From an uncultured Clostridium sp. (GTDB taxonomy: Bacteria > Bacillota > Clostridia > TANB77 > CAG-508): a DNA stretch of 64,000 nucleotides. This document shows positions 1-9,230 of this stretch, piece by piece. The DNA lies in contig CANOVB010000007.1 in assembly GCA_947570695.1 (NCBI GenBank), forward strand, positions 31,881 to 95,880, read 5' to 3'. A program made the position numbers and the translations under genes. Each line of letters starts with the position of its first letter. The first letter of the stretch is position 1. The notes under the pieces are model-generated. The model was given only the letters and a program-made list of their open reading frames with translations. It was not told where the DNA came from and searched no databases.

Positions 1-649
1 TTAAGATTATTCCCAGTATCCATATGATTGAAGATTTTAAAAACTTTGAGAGCCTTCCTATCTGAATTTTATCTGAAAAATTTGATACTATAGAAATTGT
101 TATTGAAATAAGTAAAAGCGGTATTAAAAATATATTAATAAATTCTCCTATAAAATTCATCATAAAAAGCAAAATTGGTTCAATTATACTTGTGGTAACT
201 AAACTTCCAGTCGTAAGCATTAATGTTATCATAAGTGGAATTAATAAATTCATAAAATTAATAATATTATTTATGGACTCTCTTGTTATTGCTAAAATTG
301 AAACAAAACTATTTATAATAACAGTAACAATAATTAAATATTGTATAAAATATACTACCTGACTTGCTGTAGAATTTCCAAGATTTTCAATGATTGCTTT
401 AAATATACTGTGTATAATAATTATTATTAAAACGCTAACCATTAACTTAATAGCAGAATTAAGTTCATTTAAAAATATATTACCAATATTTGCAAATGAA
501 AAAATGTTTCCTATATTTCCAGTAACACTATCTGAAAATAATTTCATTATATCTAAATCTGGAAATACATTTTCTGTATAAGTTTTAGCAGAATTCAAAA
601 ATTCATTAATTCCTAAAGCGCTACTCTGAGAATTAATAAGATCTTCCAT
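1..649 (-). CDS. spoIIIAE: Stage III sporulation protein AE (partial, C-terminus beyond window)
   Basis: Reading the minus strand from the ATG at 649 gives 216 codons without a stop, running off the window edge. The protein begins MEDLINSQSSALGINEF, followed by a long series of hydrophobic segments (from about residue 80 on) typical of the multi-spanning SpoIIIAE family. In known spore formers SpoIIIAE is an inner-forespore or mother-cell membrane component of the SpoIIIA-SpoIIQ channel that keeps the forespore active after engulfment. It lies 14 bp after spoIIIAD in the conserved order AA-AB-AC-AD-AE, which makes the assignment firm. A usual SpoIIIAE is close to 400 residues, so roughly half is missing here because of the window boundary, not because of a break. 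Confidence 0.9.
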   Translation of the reverse strand, partial: MEDLINSQSSALGINEFLNSAKTYTENVFPDLDIMKLFSDSVTGNIGNIFSFANIGNIFLNELNSAIKLMVSVLIIIIIHSIFKAIIENLGNSTASQVVYFIQYLIIVTVIINSFVSILAITRESINNIINFMNLLIPLMITLMLTTGSLVTTSIIEPILLFMMNFIGEFINIFLIPLLLISITISIVSNFSDKIQIGRLSKFLKSSIIWILGIIL

Positions 650-663
650 AGTATCCTCTTTTC

Positions 664-1050
664 TTATGGCAATAATTTTGTTAATGTAGTAAGTGTAGTT
701 GATATTACTGGAATTGAAAGTGATATTACAATTATTTTTCCACCAAAATCAATTTTATTTGCTATTGCATTTTCTCCTGAATCTTTACATATACTAACTG
801 CATATTCAGTTAAAATAGAAATTCCAGTAATTTTTAGTAGTAATGTAATAAATCCAGTATTATAATCTTGTTTATTTGATAGCTCATTTATAAAATCTAT
901 TATAGATTTTACTGTATCCATTGAATAAAAAATAATTATTAATCCACCTATTAATACTGCATAAATTGCATATTCTTTTTTATATTCTTTTAAAATTATA
1001 GTTATAATTAATGTTAAAAATCCAATTCCAATTACTTTAACAATATCCAT
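664..1050 (-). CDS. spoIIIAD: Stage III sporulation protein AD
   Basis: A 128-residue membrane protein starting MDIVKVIGIGFLTLIITIIL, with four hydrophobic segments spread over its length, matching the SpoIIIAC/AD family in length and pattern. It is a membrane component of the SpoIIIA feeding-tube complex made in the mother cell. Its start codon overlaps the spoIIIAC stop by one base (both use position 1050), as expected for translational coupling. The motif ISLSIPVIST near the C-terminus is characteristic of the family. Regulation by sigma-E is known for the operon in Bacillus; I see no clear promoter inside this stretch. Confidence 0.92.
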   Translation of the reverse strand: MDIVKVIGIGFLTLIITIILKEYKKEYAIYAVLIGGLIIIFYSMDTVKSIIDFINELSNKQDYNTGFITLLLKITGISILTEYAVSICKDSGENAIANKIDFGGKIIVISLSIPVISTTLTTLTKLLP

Positions 1051-1244
1051 TATAAATTAAACACCGTCCTCACAGTTTCAAACAATGTGCTGATTTCTTT
1101 TACAACTACTGTTAAAACTATAACCATTCCTGCAAGTGTTGTCATCATTGCTTGATCATCTCTTCCTGCTTTTGTTAAAATTTGATGTAGTACAGCAATT
1201 AATATTCCTATTCCTGCAATTTTAAATAACAAATCTATATTCAT
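1050..1244 (-). CDS. spoIIIAC: Stage III sporulation protein AC
   Basis: A 64-residue protein with two membrane segments (about residues 5-22 and 33-50). The conserved element around KAGRDDQAMMTTLAGMVIVL between the two helices is the family signature. It is the smallest member of the SpoIIIA complex and is related to the start of SpoIIIAD. It lies 25 bp after spoIIIAB and overlaps spoIIIAD by one base. Length agrees with the family, so it is complete. Confidence 0.93.
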   Translation of the reverse strand: MNIDLLFKIAGIGILIAVLHQILTKAGRDDQAMMTTLAGMVIVLTVVVKEISTLFETVRTVFNL

Positions 1245-1269
1245 AATATTTTCCTTTCTATTAATAAAA

Positions 1270-1788
1270 TTATATTAAAATTATACAAATTCCCATTCCC
1301 AAAATTACTCCCATAGTTTTATATAATTTTGAATTTTTATTTTTTTCAATTTCGGCGTTTTCAATTTGTTTTTCTATCAGTTTTGTTGTTAACTCAATCT
1401 CATTTACTTGTCCATTAATATCTGTTTTTCCTAGCATTTTTCCTAACATTTTTATGACTTCTTTGTCTTCAGGTGTAAAATCTTTTTTTATTTTATCTAC
1501 ACCTTCAATCCATAAATTTCCTATACTATTTCCATTTTTCACTGTATATAAAAATATATTTTCATTGTCTTTATATATAAGTTTCGAAATCTCTTCAAAA
1601 ATGTTTTTTATAGGTTCGTGAGTAAATTCTATTTTAGTTTTAAACATTACTAGTGCACTTTGAAATTTATTTAATTCTGCTACTCGATTTTCAAAAGTTC
1701 TAGACTTTACAATTCCTAGATATCCACATATTACAAGTATTAACAGCAAAATTATATTTTTAAAAATTATCATATTTTTCCTATACAA
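1270..1788 (-). CDS. spoIIIAB: Stage III sporulation protein AB
   Basis: A 172-residue protein with one N-terminal membrane helix (about residues 9-27), a helical domain, and a C-terminal hydrophobic segment (about 156-172). This matches SpoIIIAB, whose soluble domain resembles the GspF cytoplasmic fold of type II secretion. Motifs seen are the R-x-F-E-N-R-V-x-E-L stretch after the first helix, a conserved block LGKMLGKTDINGQ in the middle, and YKTMGVILGMGICIIL at the end. It starts 12 bp after the spoIIIAA stop. Length is normal. Confidence 0.92.
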   Translation of the reverse strand: MYRKNMIIFKNIILLLILVICGYLGIVKSRTFENRVAELNKFQSALVMFKTKIEFTHEPIKNIFEEISKLIYKDNENIFLYTVKNGNSIGNLWIEGVDKIKKDFTPEDKEVIKMLGKMLGKTDINGQVNEIELTTKLIEKQIENAEIEKNKNSKLYKTMGVILGMGICIILI

Positions 1789-1799
1789 GATTAATTTTA

Positions 1800-2769
1800 T
1801 TAACTACTTTTTCTAAAATCTTGTGCCTCTCTTCTCTCCCATTCATTTAACAGTACTTTTTCATAGCATCCTTTATTTAATAAGTATATATTTTTTATTT
1901 TCCCTCTTTTTTTATTATCTAAAAATATTAGTATTTTAAATATATTCTTACTTATTAGTTTCCCTAAAACAGGATTATAAACTACATCTTCAAAATCATA
2001 TCCATGAGCTGTAAAAATTACTTTACATCCAGAACAAACAGCATAATTTATTGCCTCTATATCTTCAATACTTCCTATTTCATCTGCAACAATAACTTGA
2101 GGCGCCATTGATCTAATTAACATTTTCATTCCAATACTTTTAGAAATATTTTCTATAACATCAGTTTTTATTCCTATATCATTTTGTGGTTTTCCTTTAT
2201 ATAAAGAAGCAATTTCTCCTCTTTCATCAACTAGTCCAATATTTATTCCTTCAAACTTTAAATTTGGAATTCCATTTGAAACTTGTCTAACTATATCCTT
2301 TAAAATTGTAGTTTTCCCGACAGCCAGGTGGAGAAATAATAATAGTATTTTCTACTGTGTTATTTTCTATATCTAAAATATAATCCAGTACTTGATTGCT
2401 GCAAGAGTATAATTGTCTTGATATTCTAAAGTTTAAACTATTTATATAATTAATATTTATTACTTCTCCATTTTTTACTACACAAGAACCTGTAATTCCA
2501 ACCCTATGTCCACCCGAAATAGTTATAAAACCTTCTGATATTTGTTTTTGATACGTATAAATTGAATTTTCACATATTAATCCTAAGATTTCTAAAATTT
2601 CTTCTGAACTTACTTGATATTTTATTACTTTTTCTTTTCCATTAAATTTTAAAATAATAGGTTTTCCTACTCTTACTCTAATTTCTTCTAAAACAAGATT
2701 CTCTTTTATAATTACTTCTTCTAATATTTTTTTCAGTTTTTCTGGAAAATAATTTAATACATTATTCAT
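1800..2769 (-). pseudogene. spoIIIAA: Stage III sporulation protein AA, ATPase, broken by one extra base
   Basis: SpoIIIAA is the secretion-type ATPase of the SpoIIIA complex. The ATG at 2769 is preceded by GAGGG at a good distance, and the N-terminal half reads well to IIISPPGC. There, one extra base (the G at about 2319 on the plus strand) moves the frame: the first frame ends shortly after, near 2287. Dropping that base restores the Walker A motif PPGCGKTT, and the second frame continues with KTDVIENISKSIGMKMLIRS, the Walker B-like VIVADEIGS and a normal C-terminus ending at 1800. Both halves are otherwise well preserved. Either the gene was lost very recently or the base is a sequencing error; the intact downstream genes make an error quite possible. 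Confidence 0.85.
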
Positions 2770-3073
2770 TTTGTCCCTCTTTTCTTTAGTCCTCAAAATA
2801 TATATATTCATCTAAAACATTTTTAGAACAAATTTAATATGTAAAACACAAATCTTTACTGTAAAAATGTAAAGTGATTTTCTATTACCCAACAAAACTT
2901 TAGTATAACTCATTCCATTTGCTACATCAAAAAATGTTCTTGTGCCAAAATTATGAAATAATTTTGTGTACAAAATTTGTCGAAGGCTTTATATAATAGG
3001 AATTCCAGAGAAATTTCTTATTATATAAAAAAATAAATGTAAATATTTTTTTATTTACATTTATTCTATATCA
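2770..3073. other. Intergenic region upstream of the spoIIIA operon
   Basis: About 300 bases without a gene. It should hold the spoIIIA promoter and the end of the 3074-3826 gene, though transcription of both is leftward so only the former is expected here. I see no confident sigma-E promoter. It holds one copy of a dispersed hairpin repeat (see 2966-3031) and, just before the next gene, a self-complementary stretch (ATAAATGTAAATA / TATTTACATTTAT at about 3032-3064) that would form a terminator-like hairpin. Confidence 0.5.
2966..3031. repeat. Dispersed intergenic hairpin repeat, family 2
   Basis: Contains GTGTACAAAATTTGTCGAAG followed by an inverted repeat TTTATATAATAGGAA / TTTCTTATTATATAAA. 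The same layout (ACAAAATTT or similar, then GCAAAGTTT-like, then a palindrome built on TTATTTAATAG) recurs at about 7881, 29076, 39234, 44554 and 45230. It also holds the string TTTGTCGAAG, which resembles a Spo0A box, but other copies of the repeat have related bases there, so I do not call a site. Confidence 0.5.
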
Positions 3074-3826
3074 TTATTTTTTCCAATTTAAAATTTGATT
3101 TGTGTAAGTTACTTCTTTTTCTTCTTCATCTTCATCTTCTATTATGTCATCTAATTTATTCTTTTTATTAAACAATCCTACTCTTTTCTTTTCTTTTGTT
3201 GTTGAATCTTTTGATTGAGCTATTGCTTCTTCTACACTCAAAGTTTTTTCAAAATCTATGATATTTTTTTGTGGTAATTTATATATTCCTTCAATATACA
3301 TATCCTTTTTAGAATTTGCATGACTTTTCATGTATCTTTCATATACTTCAATTATTTTTTTATCTTTTCTACTTAATGATGCCAATCCTTCTTCTAAATA
3401 CTTATATCTCCAAATTACGTGACGTTCATAAGATCCAAATGGAGAATTCTTTAAATCTTCATATCCAAATTCAATTTTAAACTGAAAATTCTCTATTGAA
3501 ATACTTATATTACTCCATACTCTCTTTTTCAATTTTATAAATCTTTCACGTAATAACTTAATTAAATTATATACATCTGTAATTAATTTTGAATATTGTT
3601 CTTCATCAATATTAAATATATTTGGAATTTCATATCCATTAACAAATTTCTTTTTTATTATCCCTTTCGGCAAATAATAAAAATACATTTCACCTACTGG
3701 TTTTTGGTTTGGCATATCAATTACTGATGCATATAAAAATATGCTTTCCCACTTTTCTGGAATTATATAAAATAATTTTTTCTGTATCTCTGAATACAAT
3801 ATTTTTTCTTCTGGTAAACTTATCAT
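3074..3826 (-). CDS. YezG/DUF600-like protein with acidic C-terminal tail
   Basis: A 250-residue soluble protein. The first 150 residues resemble the YezG (DUF600) family: an N-terminal helix LYSEIQKKLFYIIPEKWESI, a strand with FLYASV, the FYYLP strand and a later SYERHVIWRYKYL block. In Bacillus, YezG-type proteins are immunity proteins to polymorphic nuclease toxins of the YeeF/LXG kind. No toxin gene is next to this one, and the C-terminal 100 residues are extra, ending in a charged stretch (DDIIEDEDEEEKEV at about 227-240). A specific function is therefore uncertain. It stands alone between spoIIIAA and gpmI. Confidence 0.55.
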   Translation of the reverse strand: MISLPEEKILYSEIQKKLFYIIPEKWESIFLYASVIDMPNQKPVGEMYFYYLPKGIIKKKFVNGYEIPNIFNIDEEQYSKLITDVYNLIKLLRERFIKLKKRVWSNISISIENFQFKIEFGYEDLKNSPFGSYERHVIWRYKYLEEGLASLSRKDKKIIEVYERYMKSHANSKKDMYIEGIYKLPQKNIIDFEKTLSVEEAIAQSKDSTTKEKKRVGLFNKKNKLDDIIEDEDEEEKEVTYTNQILNWKK

Positions 3827-3899
3827 AAATATCTCCTAAACTTAAGATTTATCTATATTTATATTATAAGTAAATTTCGTACTAATATTAATTAAAATT

Positions 3900-5435
3900 T
3901 TAATTTTCTATTAAACTTTCTCCAGTCATCTCATCTGGCTTCTCAAGTCCCATTAAATCTAACATTGTTGGTGCTAAATCGGCTAGACGTCCTTCTTTTA
4001 ATTTTTTGTTTGTTGGCAATCCAACTATAGCTAAAGGAACTGGATTAGTAGTATGTGCAGTATGAGGTTCTCCTGTTTTATAATCAATCATTTGCTCAGC
4101 GTTTCCATGATCTGCTGTTATTAATAAAACTCCATTTACCTCATTTATAGCTTCTACTACTCTTGTTACACATTCATCTATTGCTTCTAAAGCCTTTTCA
4201 GCAGCTTCTATGCTTCCCGTATGTCCTACCATATCTGGATTAGCATAATTTAAAATTATTGAATCATATTTTTCTGATTTTATTGCTTCAACTACTTTTT
4301 CTGTTACTTCATATGCACTCATTTCTGGTTTTAAATCATAAGTCTCAACTTTTGGTGATGGTACTAATATTCTATCTTCACCTTCATATTGTTTTTCCTC
4401 TCCTCCATTAAAGAAAAATGTTACATGTGCATATTTTTCTGTTTCTGCAATTCTTAATTGCTTTAATCCTTTTTTACTTATATATTCTCCAAATGTATTT
4501 TTTATTTCTTCTTTTTTATAAGCAATATTCACATTTGGCATTGTTTCATCATAAGGAGTCATACATACAAAATAAGTGTTCAATTTTTTAGTTTCAAATC
4601 CATCAAAATTTTTATCAACTATACTTCTAGTAATTTCTCTTGCTCTGTCAGGTCTAAAGTTTACAAATATAACGGAATCACCATCTTCAATTTTTGCCAA
4701 AGGCTCTCCATTTTTATTTGTAATTACAGTTGGTTTAACAAATTCATCAAAAATTTCTTTTTGGTAAGATTCTTCTATTGCTGAAATTGCTGATACTGCT
4801 TTTTCTCCTTCGCCTTTTACAAGAGCGTCATATGCTAAAGACACTCTTTCCCATCTTTTATCTCTATCCATAGCATAAAAACGTCCAGAAATTGTTGCAA
4901 TTTGACCTATTCCTTTTTCTTTAATTTTTTCTTCTAATTCTGCTATATATCCTTCGCCTGAGGCTGGTGGTGTATCTCTTCCATCCATAAAGCAATGTAC
5001 ATATACATTTTCAAAATCTTTTCTTTTTGCAAGCTCTAATAAAGCATATAAATGGCGATTATGACTATGCACTCCTCCATCAGATAATAATCCTAATATA
5101 TGAAGTTTTGAATTATTTGCTTTACAATTTTCTATAGCTTTTACAAATTCAGGCACACTAAAGAAATTTCCATCTTCAATCGATTTTGTTATTTTAGCTA
5201 AATCTTGATATACAATCCTTCCTGCACCTATATTGGTATGACCTACTTCTGAATTCCCCATTTGTCCTTCTGGCAATCCAACTTCTAATCCACTTGTATG
5301 AATAATTGTGTTTGGATTAGTTGTTAATATTTTTTCTAAGTTTGGTGTGTTTGCTAGCTTTACAGCATTTCCCTCTGATTTTTCATTAATTCCAAATCCA
5401 TCTAATATCATTAACATTGTTACTTTTTTACTCAT
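3900..5435 (-). CDS. gpmI: 2,3-bisphosphoglycerate-independent phosphoglycerate mutase
   Basis: A 511-residue cytosolic enzyme that interconverts 3- and 2-phosphoglycerate. It is the usual length for the alkaline-phosphatase-fold iPGM. Key motifs: MLMILDGFG (metal-binding Asp), [14 protein letters not shown] with the catalytic Ser, [20 protein letters not shown], and the C-terminal metal site [21 protein letters not shown] and [10 protein letters not shown]. Depends on manganese in the family. It follows tpiA by 38 bases and ends the gap-pgk-tpiA-gpmI block; enolase is not in this window. Confidence 0.96.
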   Translation of the reverse strand: MSKKVTMLMILDGFGINEKSEGNAVKLANTPNLEKILTTNPNTIIHTSGLEVGLPEGQMGNSEVGHTNIGAGRIVYQDLAKITKSIEDGNFFSVPEFVKAIENCKANNSKLHILGLLSDGGVHSHNRHLYALLELAKRKDFENVYVHCFMDGRDTPPASGEGYIAELEEKIKEKGIGQIATISGRFYAMDRDKRWERVSLAYDALVKGEGEKAVSAISAIEESYQKEIFDEFVKPTVITNKNGEPLAKIEDGDSVIFVNFRPDRAREITRSIVDKNFDGFETKKLNTYFVCMTPYDETMPNVNIAYKKEEIKNTFGEYISKKGLKQLRIAETEKYAHVTFFFNGGEEKQYEGEDRILVPSPKVETYDLKPEMSAYEVTEKVVEAIKSEKYDSIILNYANPDMVGHTGSIEAAEKALEAIDECVTRVVEAINEVNGVLLITADHGNAEQMIDYKTGEPHTAHTTNPVPLAIVGLPTNKKLKEGRLADLAPTMLDLMGLEKPDEMTGESLIEN

Positions 5436-5473
5436 ATTTTATTTACACTTCCCTCTATTTGTTTCACTTTTAA

Positions 5474-6229
5474 TTAATTATTATCATAGTTTACTATTTT
5501 ACTAAATTCATCTGGTTTTAGGCTTGCTCCACCAACTAATCCACCATCTATATCTGATGTAGAAAATAGTTCTTTTGCATTAGAAGATTTTACACTTCCA
5601 CCATATTGAATAATAACCTCATTTGACACATCTTCTCCATAAATATTTTTTATTTCATTTCTTATTGCTTTTATAGAATTATTTGCATCTTCTGAAGTTG
5701 CTGTTTTTCCTGTTCCTATAGCCCAAATTGGTTCATATGCTATAATTGTATTTTTTACTTGTTCATTTGTTAGCCCTTCTAAAGCTAATTTTGTTTGCAT
5801 TCTTATAATATTTTCTGTTTTCCCCGCTTCCCTTTCTTCTAATGTCTCCCCTACACAAACTATAGGTTTTAATTCATTTGCAAATGCTGCTTTTATTTTT
5901 TTGTTTACGCTTTCATCTGTTTCATTAAACATTTGTCTTCTTTCAGAGTGTCCTATAATGACATATTCAACTCCAATAGATTTTAGCATCTTTCCAGAAA
6001 TTTCTCCAGTATATGCTCCTGTTTCTTCAAAATGCATATTTTGAGCTCCAATTTTTATATTAGTTCCTTGAGCATTCATTAAGCAATAAAATAAATCTGT
6101 ATAAGGAACACATAAAATTATTTCTGCCTTTGAATCTTTAACCATTGGTTCGAAATTTTGAATATACTCTATTGCTTCATTAGGAAGCATATTCATTTTC
6201 CAATTTCCTGCAATTACTTTTTTTCTCAT
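5474..6229 (-). CDS. tpiA: Triosephosphate isomerase
   Basis: A 251-residue TIM-barrel enzyme converting dihydroxyacetone phosphate and glyceraldehyde 3-phosphate. Active-site residues are clear: Asn and Lys in AGNWKMN (about 8-14), His in GHSERR (about 94-99), and the catalytic Glu in AYEPIWAIGTGKTA, followed by the phosphate loop GGSV and GGLVGGASL. The ATG at 6229 has AAAGGAGG upstream. It lies about 210 bases after pgk, a gap taken up by a repeat element, and is 38 bases ahead of gpmI. Confidence 0.97.
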   Translation of the reverse strand: MRKKVIAGNWKMNMLPNEAIEYIQNFEPMVKDSKAEIILCVPYTDLFYCLMNAQGTNIKIGAQNMHFEETGAYTGEISGKMLKSIGVEYVIIGHSERRQMFNETDESVNKKIKAAFANELKPIVCVGETLEEREAGKTENIIRMQTKLALEGLTNEQVKNTIIAYEPIWAIGTGKTATSEDANNSIKAIRNEIKNIYGEDVSNEVIIQYGGSVKSSNAKELFSTSDIDGGLVGGASLKPDEFSKIVNYDNN

Positions 6230-6250
6230 AAATTTAATCCTCCTTTGTCC

Positions 6251-6433
6251 TTTTGGGGACGTTTTGCTGAGACTGTTAAATTTTAATTTCTACAGTCTCA
6301 GTATGCAGAATGCTTAAGCATTCTGTAAACTTATGCATTGGACATTTTGGTCCACACCTATACAGATGTCTTCACTTAAATTTAAACAACCGCTTTTTAT
6401 GGACAAAAATGTCCATTAACAAACATCTCCAAC
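6251..6433. repeat. Dispersed repeat family 1, full-length copy (MITE/REP-like)
   Basis: About 183 bases between pgk and tpiA. It begins TTTTGGGGACGTTTTGCT and ends AACAAACATCTCCAA, which read inward from each end resemble each other (TTGGGGACGTTT versus TTGGAGATGTTT), so it has imperfect terminal inverted repeats. Inside are short palindromes GAATGCTTAAGCATTC, TGGACATTTTGGTCCA and TGGACAAAAATGTCCA. A shorter copy precedes ileS (19165-19270), and its right end reappears beside adk (55880-55930). No reading frame inside is convincing. Confidence 0.75.
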
Positions 6434-6437
6434 TGTT

Positions 6438-7622
6438 CTATTTATTTTGTAATGCTTCAATTCCTGGTAGTTTTTTTCCTTCTAAAAATTCAAGTGATGC
6501 TCCTCCTCCTGTTGAAATATGTGTGAATTTTTCTGCTAATCCTGCTTTTTCTATTGCTGCTGCTGAATCTCCACCGCCTATTATTTTTACTGCTGGAATA
6601 TCTGCTAATGCTTTTGCTATACTATTTGTTCCTATAGCAAATTGATCAAATTCAAATAATCCAAGTGGTCCATTCCAAACTACAGTTTTTGCATTTTGTA
6701 ATTCTTTTGAATAAATTTCAATAGTTTCTGTTCCTATGTCAAATCCTTCCCAATCATCTGGAATTTCAGTATATTTAACTATTTTACTTTCTGTATTTGG
6801 ATCATAATCTTTACCAATCTTTGTATCCACTGGTAACATAAATTTAACTCCTTTAGCTTTTGCTTTCTGCATTATCTCTTTTGCTAAATCTAATTTATCT
6901 AATTCACATACAGAATTTCCTACATTATATCCCATTGCTTTAAAGAAAGTATATGCCATAGCTCCACCTATCATTAATACATCTACTTTTTCAAGTAAAC
7001 TATCTATAACTGCAATTTTATCTGAAACTTTTTTACCTCCTAATATAGCCATAAATGGTCTTTCTGGATTCTCTAAAGCAGTTCCTAAAAATTGTAATTC
7101 TTTTTCTATTAAAAATCCTGATACTGCTGGTAAGAAACTTGCAACACCAGTTGTTGAGCTGTGCGCTCTATGTGCTGTTCCAAACGCATCATTTACAAAT
7201 ATTTCAGCAAGTGAGGCAAATGCTTTTGATAATTCTTCATTATTTTTTTCTTCTCCGGCTTCATATCTAACATTTTCAAGAAGCATAACTTCTCCTGATT
7301 GTAAATTTTCAGCCATTTTCTTAGCATCTGGTCCTACTACATCTTTTGCAAGTTTAACTTCTTTGCCTAATAATCTTGAAAGCTCACTTGCTACTATATC
7401 CATTGAATATTCTGGTTTTATTTCTCCTTTTGGTCTACCTAAGTGAGAGCATAAAATTACTTTACATCCATTTTCAAGTAAATAATTAATAGTTGGTAAT
7501 GCTGCAACTATTCTTCTGTTATCTGTAATTTTTCTATTTTCATCATATGGAACATTAAAATCACATCTAACTAATACTTTTTTCCCCTTTACATCAATAT
7601 CTTTTACTGTTTTTTTATTCAT
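6438..7622 (-). CDS. pgk: Phosphoglycerate kinase
   Basis: A 394-residue glycolytic kinase making ATP from 1,3-bisphosphoglycerate. Motifs: the N-terminal substrate loop VLVRCDFNVPYDENRKITDN, SHLGRPKGE, LLENVRYEAGE, ANDAFGTAHRAHSST, the lysine-rich GGKKVSDKI, and the nucleotide site IGGGDSAAAIEKAG near the end. Length is usual for the family. It lies 380 bases after gap and is followed by a repeat element and tpiA. No promoter is obvious in front; a terminator-like hairpin follows gap, so pgk may have its own promoter or depend on read-through. Confidence 0.97.
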   Translation of the reverse strand: MNKKTVKDIDVKGKKVLVRCDFNVPYDENRKITDNRRIVAALPTINYLLENGCKVILCSHLGRPKGEIKPEYSMDIVASELSRLLGKEVKLAKDVVGPDAKKMAENLQSGEVMLLENVRYEAGEEKNNEELSKAFASLAEIFVNDAFGTAHRAHSSTTGVASFLPAVSGFLIEKELQFLGTALENPERPFMAILGGKKVSDKIAVIDSLLEKVDVLMIGGAMAYTFFKAMGYNVGNSVCELDKLDLAKEIMQKAKAKGVKFMLPVDTKIGKDYDPNTESKIVKYTEIPDDWEGFDIGTETIEIYSKELQNAKTVVWNGPLGLFEFDQFAIGTNSIAKALADIPAVKIIGGGDSAAAIEKAGLAEKFTHISTGGGASLEFLEGKKLPGIEALQNK

Positions 7623-8001
7623 TAATTTATCCTCCTTAAGTTTGCTTATATATAGTTATCTTTTATATGTAATTATTATTTAAGATAACTAAAAATCCAT
7701 CTTCACAAATTTACATTTTTATACATTGTTATTCTATTACAAAAAAAAATACTTTTCAAGTATTCTTTCACTATTTTTCCCAATTTTGATAATTATATGC
7801 AAATATTGACTATTCCTTCATCTGGTCAAAGGTGCAAACTATTATTCAATGAATAGATTTATGCAATATTTGAAATTTCCCTGTACAAAGTTGCTGAAAA
7901 CTTTATTTAAATGGAAATGCATAGTAGTTTACTATAAATAAAAGACCTTAAAATAAGAAACATCTTATCTTAAGGTCTTAATATTTTATTTTTTAATATA
8001 A
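7623..8001. other. Intergenic region between gap and pgk
   Basis: Nearly 380 AT-rich bases. It holds the gap terminator (7942-7985) and a weak copy of the family 2 repeat (about 7881-7942: CTGTACAAAGTTGCTGAAAA then CTTTATTTAAATGGAAA). The remainder (7640-7880) shows no gene, tRNA or riboswitch I recognise; pgk transcription should start here. Confidence 0.4.
7942..7985 (-). terminator. Intrinsic terminator after gap
   Basis: Inverted repeat GACCTTAAAATAAG / CTTATCTTAAGGTC with a six-base loop, followed on the minus strand by TTTTATTTAT. It lies about 15-60 bases past the gap stop codon. Confidence 0.8.
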
Positions 8002-9018
8002 TTAATTTAATTCAGCAAAATATTTTATTGTTCTTACCATTTGACTTGTATAAGAATTTTCATTATCATACCAAGAAACAACTTGAACTTGATATAATCC
8101 ATTTCCTATATCTGTTACCATTGTTTGTGTGCTATCAAATAATGAACCATAAGTAATTCCTATTATATCTGATGAAACTAATGGTTCATCTGTATATCCA
8201 AATGAAGCATTTGATGCTGCTTTCATTGCTGCATTTATTGATTCTGGAGTTACATTTTCCCCTTTAACAACTGCTGTTAATATAGTTGTTGAACCAGTTG
8301 GAACTGGAACTCTTTGTGCTGATCCAATTAATTTTCCATTTAATTCTGGAATAACTAATCCTATTGCTTTAGCAGCTCCTGTTGAATTTGGAACAATATT
8401 AACTGTTGCTGCTCTTGCTCTTCTTAAATCTCCTTTTCTATGTGGTCCATCAAGAAGCATTTGATCTCCTGTGTAGGCGTGTATTGTTGACATTATACCA
8501 GATTGGATAGGTGCATAATCATTTAAAGCTTTAGCCATTGGTGCTAAGCAGTTTGTTGTACATGATGCTGCTGAAATAATTGTATCATCTGGTTTTAATA
8601 TTCCTTCATTAACTCCAAAAACAACTGTTGGTAAATCTTTACCAGCTGGTGCAGATATAACAACCTTTTTAGCTCCTGCTCTAACGTGAGCTTCTGCTTT
8701 TTCTTTTGTTGTATAGAATCCTGTACATTCTAATACTACATCTACCCCAATTTCTCCCCAAGGAAGTTCTTCAGCATTAGCTTTTGCATATATTTTTATT
8801 GTTTTTCCATCAACAGTAATTGAGTCTTCTCCAGCAACTACTGTATCTGCTTTTGCATATCTACCTTGTGCAGAGTCATATTTTAATAAATGAGCTAACA
8901 TTGTAGGACTTGTTAAATCGTTTATCGCAACTATTTCATATCCTTCTGCTCCAAACATTTGTCTAAATGCAAGACGTCCTATACGTCCAAAACCATTAAT
9001 CGCTACTTTTACTGACAT
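8002..9018 (-). CDS. gap: Glyceraldehyde-3-phosphate dehydrogenase
   Basis: A 338-residue NAD-dependent dehydrogenase of glycolysis. The Rossmann motif is [14 protein letters not shown] (residues about 6-19), the catalytic Cys is in [15 protein letters not shown], and the catalytic His is in IHAYTGDQ. The phosphate-binding STGAAKAIG and the C-terminal [13 protein letters not shown] are present. The ATG at 9018 follows a GGAGG site, and a consensus promoter lies upstream at 9096-9124, with a leader of roughly 75 bases. It heads the glycolytic block. Length is normal. Confidence 0.97.
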   Translation of the reverse strand: MSVKVAINGFGRIGRLAFRQMFGAEGYEIVAINDLTSPTMLAHLLKYDSAQGRYAKADTVVAGEDSITVDGKTIKIYAKANAEELPWGEIGVDVVLECTGFYTTKEKAEAHVRAGAKKVVISAPAGKDLPTVVFGVNEGILKPDDTIISAASCTTNCLAPMAKALNDYAPIQSGIMSTIHAYTGDQMLLDGPHRKGDLRRARAATVNIVPNSTGAAKAIGLVIPELNGKLIGSAQRVPVPTGSTTILTAVVKGENVTPESINAAMKAASNASFGYTDEPLVSSDIIGITYGSLFDSTQTMVTDIGNGLYQVQVVSWYDNENSYTSQMVRTIKYFAELN

Positions 9019-9095
9019 ATTATAATTCCTCCACTTCTGATACTGTATATATTAATAAGTATCCTTGTTAATTTAGTCTCTTTTCGACCAAAATT

Positions 9096-9124
9096 ATTCT
9101 ATAATAATTAAAATTATTTTTCAA
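9096..9124 (-). promoter_or_regulatory. Promoter of gap (sigma-A type)
   Basis: On the minus strand TTGAAA (9119-9124), a 17-base spacer and TAGAAT (9096-9101), about 78 bases before the gap start codon. Confidence 0.7.
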
Positions 9125-9185
9125 GTAGTTTTTGAAATTAATCGATTTATTATTCATAAAATAAAAAAATATTTAATATAAACAC

Positions 9186-9211
9186 AAAAAGACGCACCAA
9201 ATGCGTCTTTT
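9186..9211 (-). terminator. Intrinsic terminator after the 9231-9479 gene
   Basis: AAAAGACGCA / TGCGTCTTTT hairpin with a five-base loop, with T-tract on the minus strand. It closes the small gene that ends at 9231. Confidence 0.8.
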
Positions 9212-9230
9212 AATATTTTAATATTAAAAC

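Noticed and set aside
2976-2985. Spo0A-box-like TTTGTCGAAG upstream of spoIIIAA
   Set aside because: It is part of a dispersed repeat whose other copies have related bases in the same place, and spoIIIA is expected to be under sigma-E, not directly under Spo0A.
6310-6645. 111-codon plus-strand reading frame across the repeat and the end of pgk
   Set aside because: Antisense shadow of pgk and a repeat; no coding features.
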